9,872 bases of DNA, taken from NCBI GenBank assembly GCA_001940655.1, contig MBAA01000004.1, positions 542 to 10,413 on the forward strand, written 5' to 3'. Position numbers and translations under genes: made by a program. Below are positions 1-5,144 of the stretch, in pieces (position 1 is the stretch's first letter; the number at the start of each line of letters is the position of its first letter). The stretch is from Promethearchaeota archaeon CR_4 (GTDB taxonomy: Archaea; Asgardarchaeota; Lokiarchaeia; Sigyniarchaeales; CR-4). Below the pieces are notes generated by a model. The model was not told the DNA's origin, ran no database searches, and saw nothing but the letters and a program-made list of their open reading frames with translations.

Positions 1-162
1 CTGTTCGGTGAGGAGCGGGTTCTCTTCAAACCGGATTGCGGGTTCGGGGGGATGAGGGGTACATTTCCCGAGGATTTTGCCTACCAAATAGTTATAGGCA
101 AGCTCCACAATCTTTCTCGAGCGATTTCGAACGTGAAAACAAGAAGGAAATTTAAGTAGCAA
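1..162 (-). CDS. Partial 5' end of an unrecognised gene, last in the membrane-protein operon
   Basis: An open frame of 54 codons runs from TTG at 162 to the left edge with no stop. The start is chosen because AAGGAG (168-173 on the minus strand) sits 5 bases upstream, the strongest ribosome binding site in this operon. It begins MLLKFPSCFHVRNRSRK, continues with IVELAYNYLVGKILGK and then a proline-rich stretch. I recognise no domain. It follows the stop of the zinc-ribbon gene by 22 bases on the same strand, so it is probably co-transcribed. GTG at 108 is an alternative start but lacks a visible binding site. Only the N-terminus is visible and the gene could be spurious; the main support is the Shine-Dalgarno motif plus operon position. 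Confidence 0.45.
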   Translation of the reverse strand, partial: MLLKFPSCFHVRNRSRKIVELAYNYLVGKILGKCTPHPPEPAIRFEENPLLTEQ

Positions 163-167
163 TATAA

Positions 168-173
168 CTCCTT
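168..173 (-). promoter_or_regulatory. Shine-Dalgarno site that decides a TTG start
   Basis: AAGGAG on the minus strand, 5 bases before TTG at 162. It lies in the 22-base gap after the zinc-ribbon gene and is the main reason for accepting the truncated reading frame at the left edge. Confidence 0.5.
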
Positions 174-184
174 AATGATATCTC

Positions 185-562
185 TCATTGACCCATTTCG
201 GCTCCACAATTTCCACATTTTTTGTCGACAGGTTGCACAGGCGCACCACAGGACGCACAATATCTGATAATTGTCTTCGGTGGTTGAGGTTTATTGAGTT
301 CGAGTTTATCCTTGGTGACTGCCACTAATTCAAAGTACAAGCGCTTGAAGAGGAGCAATTCCTGCTCAAGATCATCGATTCGCTTTAATAAATCCTCTAT
401 CTTAGGTTTGGGGTATTGTAATTTTAGCAACGTGGTATTGGACATCCCACTGCCAAATTGTTCGACTAACATTTGTTGAACCTCCCGGTAGGTTTTTCCT
501 TGCGACAAGAGCGTTATCGCAAACTCGGTCTTTTCTTTCGGAGATTTTGGCACATTCACCAC
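185..562 (-). CDS. Small HTH / coiled-coil / zinc-ribbon protein
   Basis: A protein of about 125 aa with three visible parts. Residues about 7-48 look like a helix-turn-helix (KGKTYREVQQMLVEQFG-like spacing: SQGKTYREVQQML, then SNTTLLKL). Residues about 54-88 form a Leu/Glu/Lys-rich coiled coil (IEDLLKRIDDLEQELLLF). The C-terminus is a four-cysteine zinc ribbon, CxxC-10x-CxxC, with C102, C105, C116 and C119. There is no signal peptide or membrane segment, so it should be cytoplasmic. The likely role is a nucleic-acid-binding regulator or a small adaptor; neither is proven. It starts 4 bases after the stop of the membrane-protein gene 567-1346. All in-frame starts are GTG (562, 559, 553). GAGG at 565-568 is spaced best for GTG 559, so the N-terminus is uncertain by a few residues. 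HTH plus zinc ribbon also occurs in transposon-related proteins, but no transposase core or terminal repeats are visible here. Confidence 0.75.
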   Translation of the reverse strand: MVNVPKSPKEKTEFAITLLSQGKTYREVQQMLVEQFGSGMSNTTLLKLQYPKPKIEDLLKRIDDLEQELLLFKRLYFELVAVTKDKLELNKPQPPKTIIRYCASCGAPVQPVDKKCGNCGAEMGQ

Positions 563-566
563 ATCC

Positions 567-1346
567 TCAACGATTGTCTCCAGATTGGATCTCCCTCATT
601 AATTTTTTATGGTCTTCTTGGACCTGACGGAGAGCTTGGTCATATGCGTCACGATTTTGTTTGTAAAGAATGGAAAGTAATTCCCTATTTCTCCGGTTTT
701 CAAACCTGGACTTAGATATTTTTCGGATGCAAAATTCATTCAACAATAATAAAAATATCATTATAATTACTGGGAGGATTAGTACAAATAGATTTGGAGG
801 ATAGGGATTATGGAAAGGGGAAAACCTGTAAACAATTGGCGAGTCGGGTAACTGCGCTTCTATCATTAATACAAAACGTATGTAACCCAATTTCCAGTAG
901 GGACGGACATCAAATTCTGTTGTATATTCTGTGGTATTTTCTGCGACAGAATCATTATATTGAAGAGAAATAGGGATAAGATTTTCATACAAAACGCCAT
1001 ATTCCATATCAAAGGAAATATTTGTAGTAGAAATGAACGTGGGATTTCCTTTGACTTTCACCAAAAGATATATAAATTCGACAGATCCAGCCCCGGGGGG
1101 AAATGCATACCCTGACATTGTTCTAACATATGGCTGATTAAAACAATCAAAAGTAATGTTATTTTCCATAGATTCTGGATCCCACCATCCTGCGCCCGAT
1201 CCGCCGTATTGTGCCAGTGAACCATTGTACCCAAATTCATTGCTTCGGTGTGTCTCCCATCTAATTACACCTATTACCACTAGCACGATAGTAATCCCAT
1301 AAGCAATGATACGAAAATGAAAGGATCGTTTATATCGTTGCGTCAT
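567..1346 (-). CDS. Two-TM membrane protein with extracytoplasmic N-glycosylation-rich domain (paralogue A)
   Basis: Unrecognised family, 259 aa. A basic N-terminus (KRSFHFR) precedes TM1 at about 12-29. An extracytoplasmic domain of about 155 residues carries five N-glycosylation sequons (N41, N63, N109, N131, N137). TM2 is at about 185-205, followed by a charged, helical cytoplasmic tail (210-259) ending in YDQALRQVQEDHKKLMREIQ. Basic residues flank both TM segments on the inner side, which fits an in-out-in topology. It is a clear paralogue of the upstream gene: shared NNxTF, TFISxTN, MEYGxxYEN, FDVRPYWxLGYIRF and SPxVxRFSxF, and exactly equal length. ATG at 1346 is preferred over the in-frame TTG at 1355 because GAGGTTTGAGG lies just before it and the paralogue lengths then match. 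It starts 5 bases after the upstream stop, so the pair is probably translationally coupled. A sensor, adhesin or surface-complex subunit are all possible. Confidence 0.85.
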   Translation of the reverse strand: MTQRYKRSFHFRIIAYGITIVLVVIGVIRWETHRSNEFGYNGSLAQYGGSGAGWWDPESMENNITFDCFNQPYVRTMSGYAFPPGAGSVEFIYLLVKVKGNPTFISTTNISFDMEYGVLYENLIPISLQYNDSVAENTTEYTTEFDVRPYWKLGYIRFVLMIEAQLPDSPIVYRFSPFHNPYPPNLFVLILPVIIMIFLLLLNEFCIRKISKSRFENRRNRELLSILYKQNRDAYDQALRQVQEDHKKLMREIQSGDNR

Positions 1347-1351
1347 AAACC

Positions 1352-2131
1352 TCAAACCTCGTCTTTAGATTGAATCTCCCTCATCAATTTTTTGTGATCT
1401 TCTTGAACCTGCCGGAGAGCTTGGTCATATACACCTCGATTCTGTTGGCGGAGGAGGGATAAGAGCGCTTGATTTTTGCGGTTTTCTTCCTTGATTGGTA
1501 GTATTTTGCGAATATAGAGTTCAATCACGATAATACCTATTACACCAAACGCAGGCAGTATCCAGCTAAAAGGTATGGGGTTATTAGGATTATAGAAAAG
1601 ACTGAACCTATGAACAAATGGTGATTCATGTATCAGGGTATCTAGCTCTAATGCAAAGCGAATATAACCCAATGTCCAGTATGGACGAACGTCAAATTGC
1701 GCTGTATATTCAGCGCGGGAAATATTATACTGAAGGGGGATGTTTACCACATTTTCATACGAAAGTCCATATTCCATCCAGAAAGTGACATTGGTGGAGG
1801 AGATGAAAGTGTCATTCCCGTAGACATTTATTTTTAGGTAGACGATGTAGCAATCATTCTCATAGGAGGGATCATAAGAACAGGAGCCATATTCATCACA
1901 CCACTCCAATGGTCGATTGGAACAGGTAAAAGTTACATTATTTCGTGAATCTGATATAAAACCCAATCCCCCACCCCCACCGCTAGACTGCGTTGCTGGA
2001 CCATTATAGCCATATTCATATTTTCGATAGACCTCCCACGCAAGGCCAGCGATTATCAATCCTACAAGAATGATCCCATAGCTTAAAATACGAACACGAA
2101 TCGATTGAAAACGTCTACGAATCATTATCAT
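1352..2131 (-). CDS. Two-TM membrane protein with extracytoplasmic N-glycosylation-rich domain (paralogue B)
   Basis: First gene of the operon and paralogue of 567-1346, 259 aa. The N-terminus is basic (IRRRFQSIRVR), TM1 is at about 14-31, a Gly/Ser-rich stretch lies at 49-57, TM2 is at about 188-207 and the cytoplasmic tail is 208-259. Sequons are N65, N106, N114 and N136. Unlike its partner, the outer domain holds four cysteines (C70, C78, C84, C94), enough for two disulfides; paralogue A keeps only the position equivalent to C70. The tail from residue 235 to 255 is identical to that of A. There is no catalytic motif that I recognise. ATG at 2131 gives MIMIRRRF; ATG at 2125 is equally possible, and no Shine-Dalgarno site precedes either. 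A plausible TATA box lies about 60 bases upstream. The equal length and tandem position suggest duplication, possibly with the products forming a heteromer (inference). Confidence 0.85.
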   Translation of the reverse strand: MIMIRRRFQSIRVRILSYGIILVGLIIAGLAWEVYRKYEYGYNGPATQSSGGGGGLGFISDSRNNVTFTCSNRPLEWCDEYGSCSYDPSYENDCYIVYLKINVYGNDTFISSTNVTFWMEYGLSYENVVNIPLQYNISRAEYTAQFDVRPYWTLGYIRFALELDTLIHESPFVHRFSLFYNPNNPIPFSWILPAFGVIGIIVIELYIRKILPIKEENRKNQALLSLLRQQNRGVYDQALRQVQEDHKKLMREIQSKDEV

Positions 2132-2186
2132 CTGAAATATATGAATGATAACGAGATTATTAAATGTTACTGTTCTGTTATCATCC

Positions 2187-2200
2187 CCTTATATAATAAG
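2187..2200 (-). promoter_or_regulatory. TATA-like box for the membrane-protein operon
   Basis: The minus strand reads CTTATTATATAAGG, an archaeal box-A-like element about 57 bases before the ATG at 2131. A start about 25 bases downstream would leave a leader of roughly 35 bases. Assigned on sequence resemblance and position only. Confidence 0.4.
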
Positions 2201-2241
2201 AATAACAAGCTTACCTACAAGACATTTTCGTCCTAGTTCAG

Positions 2242-2255
2242 AAAAAATCTTTTTT
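2242..2255 (-). terminator. Possible T-tract terminator after the GNAT gene
   Basis: On the minus strand a run of six T follows a run of six A (AAAAAAGATTTTTT), about 55-70 bases past the stop of the acetyltransferase gene. The two runs can pair as a short hairpin. Archaeal termination commonly uses T-tracts, but the distance from the stop makes this tentative. Confidence 0.35.
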
Positions 2256-2309
2256 CAGACGATAATCCTAGAAACTCAACTTTAAAATCGCAACTGAACT
2301 GTTTTGCGC

Positions 2310-2780
2310 TTAAGCAATTTTCATCCGCATTACATTAGTGTCCAGAAATCCCATACTAGCATATAATTGACGACCCATTTCAGTCGCATGGAGTTCCACA
2401 ACCTGAATTTTTTGCCCTTTTAACCAATCTATGATTACTTCCATAATTTGACGGGCAATTCCCTTGCCTCGATATTCTGGCAACGTTATAATACTCATAA
2501 TATATCCGATTTTTCCAGTTAAATTTACAGGACTCGGTGGATGTTGGTCGATGACGACTCCCCCGCTTCCAACGTTCTTTCCATCGAATGTAGTTGCCAA
2601 CCATCCGTGGAATTCGCCACTTGGGATGGTTTTTAAAAGGTATTGCGTAGCAGAGTGATCATGGGCGTTCAAGTCATCAGGGTTATTGTATCCCATTGAC
2701 TGGAACATTATGCGTCGCAAAAATACAAAATCCGGGATGTATTCTAAAGACACTTTTCGAATAACAAATTGTGTAGGCAA
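2310..2780 (-). CDS. GNAT-family N-acetyltransferase
   Basis: A single-domain GNAT protein of 156 aa, the usual size for the family. Such enzymes transfer an acyl group from acyl-CoA to an amine. The acetyl-CoA pyrophosphate loop is visible as PEYRGKGIAR (about 101-110) following strand IGYIMSIITL, and motif B as HATEMGRQLYASMGF (about 131-145). There is no signal peptide, so it is cytoplasmic. The acceptor substrate cannot be told from sequence. The start is TTG at 2780: an in-frame TGA lies just upstream and GAGGG sits about 10 bases before the TTG, while no ATG is available near the N-terminus. It stands alone, with 178 bases to the membrane operon and 440 bases of gene-free DNA upstream. 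No regulatory partner is evident. Confidence 0.88.
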   Translation of the reverse strand: MPTQFVIRKVSLEYIPDFVFLRRIMFQSMGYNNPDDLNAHDHSATQYLLKTIPSGEFHGWLATTFDGKNVGSGGVVIDQHPPSPVNLTGKIGYIMSIITLPEYRGKGIARQIMEVIIDWLKGQKIQVVELHATEMGRQLYASMGFLDTNVMRMKIA

Positions 2781-2982
2781 AATATGTCAACCCTCAGAAG
2801 ATAAATAACCTTTTCGTCGGGGTAAGATAATCGATTTCGCTTGGTATTGCTTATTTAGAGGTTCTATCAGAACTTTAAGATTTTACGCTAACTAAGTTTC
2901 AAATCATAGATTCTCCTGTATTAATCATTTCATCCCAAGCTGAAATTTGTCGGAACCTGATTTCTTATTGAAATGGTGCATT

Positions 2983-3026
2983 CACTGATCAATCGCTTTA
3001 TATACACTGATCAATCGCTTTATATA
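2983..3026. repeat. Exact 22-bp tandem repeat with TGATCA core and TATA-like end
   Basis: Two perfect head-to-tail copies (2983-3004 and 3005-3026). Each begins CACTGATCAATCGC and ends TTTATATA. The unit contains the palindrome TGATCA. Its AT end reads as a TATA-like box on the plus strand (CGCTTTATATA) and on the minus strand (TATATAAAG). This could be a duplicated promoter/operator or a simple duplication. The nearest downstream genes are about 200 bases away on the minus strand (GNAT), and there is none on the plus strand before 4008. Confidence 0.85.
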
Positions 3027-3204
3027 ATCTGCCAGATCATCAATATTACACGAGTATTTCCGAGTAGTGGCAATGGTGCAGATCGCCACGATATAATTCG
3101 ACAAAAATCAAAATGGGATATTTACATTATGACGGAAACTTAGAGAATAAAGTCGGAGAAAATCGAAAAAATACAAAACTCTGATAGATCCTCTTTACTT
3201 CAGG

Positions 3205-3212
3205 AAAAAAAA
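3205..3212 (-). terminator. T8 tract after the ESCRT-III gene
   Basis: Eight consecutive T on the minus strand, 9 bases after the TAA stop of the ESCRT-III gene. No strong hairpin precedes it, which is normal for archaeal T-tract termination. Confidence 0.55.
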
Positions 3213-3220
3213 GGAAATCT

Positions 3221-3868
3221 TTAACTTTCAAGCTCTTTCTTCAGTTTTTCCATTTCTTTCTTCAGTTTTTCCTTGTCATCGATTTGATCGACGGGTTCTT
3301 CTTCTATTTCTTCAATACTCTCTCCACCCTCGCTCAGGGGCGCAGTTGGAATGCCACCCGCATCTTCCAAGAGCAGATCCGCCTCGAGGCGATTCATTTC
3401 CTCTTCGATATCCAACCCGAAGTCTGTTTCTAGATCCCCGCCGAGCAGTTCACCGGCCTCTTCAATCTTCGAAATGGACTCTTCGGCGCCCTCGGAGATT
3501 TCCATCGCTTTTTCGGGGGAGATGTTCGTGCTGATTTTTTCGAGCGTTTTGGCGGACTTCCCCATGACGTTACCAACGTCTTTAATCATAGAGGCTTGTT
3601 CCAAGGCTTCTAAGTGCCGCTCGATGCGTCCCACGATGTTCTGGTACCGATCCAGATTTGTTTTATATTTTTTCCACCGGACGAGTAAGTTGCGTGCTCC
3701 TTCCTTGTCGCCAACTTTCAACGCTTTTTTAGCGTTCACGCGCATGACATTTGCTTTTTGTCTAAACTGGCGGGATTTTAACTCGATGCGATTGATGGTG
3801 GCTTTTAATTCCGCCTGAATCTTTTCTTTTTCCTGTCCCTTTCTGGGAAACAATTTTCTCGCTACCAT
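3221..3868 (-). CDS. ESCRT-III family protein (Snf7/CdvB-like)
   Basis: A 215-aa protein with the ESCRT-III layout: a basic helical hairpin (α1 about 12-48, α2 about 53-110), then α3 (about 118-141) and α4 (about 152-166), then an acidic linker and a final helix (198-214). The α1/α2 turn reads AKKALKVGDKEGARNLLVRWKK, close to the family pattern. Family members polymerise on membranes to drive scission in cell division and budding, and are remodelled by the ATPase Vps4. The last helix, KEKLKKEMEKLKKELES, resembles a MIM1 Vps4-binding motif (LxxxMxxLK), with Glu where Arg is usual. The LDIEEEMNRLEADLL segment suggests the Vps20/32/60-like branch rather than Vps2/24/46, but this is uncertain. 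No Vps4 or ESCRT-I/II gene is in the window. The gene is transcribed divergently from aroB'. The ATG at 3868 has no visible Shine-Dalgarno site. Confidence 0.82.
   Translation of the reverse strand: MVARKLFPRKGQEKEKIQAELKATINRIELKSRQFRQKANVMRVNAKKALKVGDKEGARNLLVRWKKYKTNLDRYQNIVGRIERHLEALEQASMIKDVGNVMGKSAKTLEKISTNISPEKAMEISEGAEESISKIEEAGELLGGDLETDFGLDIEEEMNRLEADLLLEDAGGIPTAPLSEGGESIEEIEEEPVDQIDDKEKLKKEMEKLKKELES
3235..3272 (-). repeat. Two-copy 17-base repeat encoding the C-terminal heptads of ESCRT-III
   Basis: The plus-strand word CTTTCTTCAGTTTTTCC occurs at 3235-3251 and 3256-3272, offset by 21 bases. The offset equals seven codons, so it encodes a duplicated heptad (EKLKKEM / EKLKKEL) in the MIM1-like tail helix. 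Confidence 0.8.
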
Positions 3869-3929
3869 AGTTTTAGCGCCACAACAAGTTGTCCGTTTAC
3901 ACTCTTAGTAAGGAAATGAAAAAGCCGTT

Positions 3930-3947
3930 GATATTAATTTATTTATC
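3930..3947. promoter_or_regulatory. Shared AT-rich promoter between ESCRT-III and aroB'
   Basis: The A/T run GATATTAATTTATTTATC lies in the 139-base gap between two divergent genes. On the minus strand it reads GATAAATAAATTAATATC, about 62 bases before the ESCRT-III ATG. On the plus strand it lies about 60 bases before the aroB' ATG. Either strand could be served; exact boxes cannot be fixed by eye. Confidence 0.4.
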
Positions 3948-4007
3948 GGGCCAATCTCTATCTTCACAAGCATCTCATTTCAACATTCACGAATTTAGTT
4001 GAGAGCA

Positions 4008-5120
4008 ATGAAAAAAATTATCCTCGAAATGTCGACAAGGGTGTCCCACGCGGACGAGCTAATTCAAGCCTCAATCAATCACGGCATTAAGTCATACTAC
4101 GCAGCAGACGAAATCGTTGCCCGATTGAAGAAGGTGGCGGGGGGCGAGATTTTTTCCCCGTTGAGGAACGAACTCCCGCAATATGTGGTATATCCTATCA
4201 CGACGGTCGAAGAGGCAACGAAACACGCGGGTGCCGCAGAGGATTTTGCATTCTCTATCTCCCTCAAGAAAAAGGCTGACGAACAACTCGCAATCGCGGT
4301 GGCAAAGCTGGGTTCCAAGTACGTCATAGTTGAGGCGAAAGATTGGAAAATCATTCCATTCGAAAATCTCATCGCCGCGTTTCACACCTTGGACACGCAA
4401 CTCATCGCCCGCGTGGCAGATCTTAAAGAAGCGGAATTGATGCTCCACACGCTCGAGCGGGGCGTGGATGGCGTGATGATGGCGCCAACATCCCCGAATG
4501 ATATTATTGATTTGAAAAACCTTATCACAACGAAGACTCGCGTTAACCTGACTCCGGCACTGGTGTTATCCGTCAAGGAAATTCCGCGTGGAGATCGTGT
4601 GTGCGTGGATACCACTTCTCTGTTGCGAGCGGGGGAAGGAATGCTCGTAGGGAGTACTGCCCGTGGGTTCGTGCTCGTACACGCCGAGGTTTTTGAGACG
4701 GAGTTCGTAGCGTCCCGCCCTTTCCGCGTGAATGCGGGAGACGTGTCTGCCTACATCCTCGTCCCGGGAGAGGACCCCACGGATCCGGAGCAATATCGCA
4801 CGAACTATTTGAGCGAGCTTGGAGTGGGCAGTCCCGTGATCGTGAGTGACACGAATGGGAACACCCGAATTGTCAACGTGGGGCGGGTTAAAATCGAAAC
4901 CCGACCCATGCTGGTGCTGAAGCTCGTGGCAAAGACGGCCAAGCAAGAAATACCGATAAACATCGTCCTCCAAAATGCCGAAACCATCCGCGTGGTAAGT
5001 AAAGACGGCAAACCAATCTCGGTAACACAGCTGAAACCCGGAATGGAACTTCTCGCTCGGATTGGACCAGGTGCAACCCACTTTGGGACAATGGTCAAAG
5101 AGACCATCTTGGAAAAATGA
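4008..5120 (+). CDS. aroB': 3-dehydroquinate synthase II (archaeal AroB')
   Basis: A 370-aa protein, the normal length for the archaeal enzyme. The family converts 2-amino-3,7-dideoxy-D-threo-hept-6-ulosonate to 3-dehydroquinate with NAD+ by oxidative deamination and cyclisation. This replaces the bacterial AroB step and feeds the shikimate pathway for aromatic amino acids in the cytoplasm. Diagnostic segments are DWKIIPFENLIAAF (mid-protein), the block ETEFVASRPFRVNAGDVSAYILVPGE, YLSELGVGSPVIV, VGRVKIETRPM, QNAETIRVV, DGKPISVTQLKPG and the ending HFGTMVKETILEK. ATG at 4008 is preferred over the in-frame TTG at 3999 because it gives the family-typical MKK-like start and has GAGAG just upstream. 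The partner aldolase (AroA') and other aro genes are not next to it. It runs convergently into the GH57 gene with 24 bases between stops. Confidence 0.95.
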   Translation: MKKIILEMSTRVSHADELIQASINHGIKSYYAADEIVARLKKVAGGEIFSPLRNELPQYVVYPITTVEEATKHAGAAEDFAFSISLKKKADEQLAIAVAKLGSKYVIVEAKDWKIIPFENLIAAFHTLDTQLIARVADLKEAELMLHTLERGVDGVMMAPTSPNDIIDLKNLITTKTRVNLTPALVLSVKEIPRGDRVCVDTTSLLRAGEGMLVGSTARGFVLVHAEVFETEFVASRPFRVNAGDVSAYILVPGEDPTDPEQYRTNYLSELGVGSPVIVSDTNGNTRIVNVGRVKIETRPMLVLKLVAKTAKQEIPINIVLQNAETIRVVSKDGKPISVTQLKPGMELLARIGPGATHFGTMVKETILEK

Positions 5121-5128
5121 GATAAAAA
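5113..5128 (-). terminator. Possible T-tract terminator for the GH57 operon
   Basis: On the minus strand two T5 runs (5124-5128 and 5113-5117) lie 16-32 bases past the GH57 stop, partly inside the 3' end of the convergent aroB' gene. The runs are short and there is no clear hairpin. Confidence 0.3.
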
Positions 5129-5144
5129 TTCTACGGAACGGCAA

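Larger units (their letters stand above)
2781..3220. other. 440-base gene-free, AT-rich region
   Basis: It holds the upstream region of the GNAT gene on its left and the downstream end of the ESCRT-III gene on its right. Open frames here are at most about 23 codons (for example ATG at 3113, plus strand; ATG at 2981, minus strand) with no recognisable product. The clear structure is an exact 22-bp tandem repeat at 2983-3026. A 9-base word AATGGTGCA occurs at 2972-2980 and again at 3072-3080. No tRNA cloverleaf or CRISPR array is visible. A small non-coding RNA driven from the TATA-like repeat ends is possible but unproven. Confidence 0.5.

Noticed and set aside
185..562. Transposase or IS fragment, because of the HTH plus zinc ribbon
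   Set aside because: No DDE or serine-recombinase core, no terminal inverted repeats or target duplication, and the gene is intact and tightly spaced within an operon.
1347..1355. TTG start for paralogue A at 1355
   Set aside because: ATG at 1346 has a better ribosome binding site and makes both paralogues exactly 259 residues.
2915..2981. 18-codon minus-strand reading frame starting at ATG 2981
   Set aside because: Too short, no ribosome binding site and no recognisable peptide, although it lies just downstream of the tandem repeat.
2983..3026. CRISPR array
   Set aside because: Two copies directly abut with no spacer, and no cas genes are present.
2960..3080. C/D-box guide RNA on the minus strand (TTGATGA at about 3036-3045)
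   Set aside because: The C-box-like word lacks a purine at its first position and no properly placed CTGA D box follows.
3351..3818. 155-codon plus-strand open frame opposite the ESCRT-III gene
   Set aside because: A Ser/Arg/Phe-rich translation, entirely antisense to a gene with clear helical family features; a shadow frame.
4566..5144. 192-codon minus-strand open frame opposite aroB'
   Set aside because: It lies antisense to a highly conserved enzyme; no recognisable domain and no ribosome binding site.
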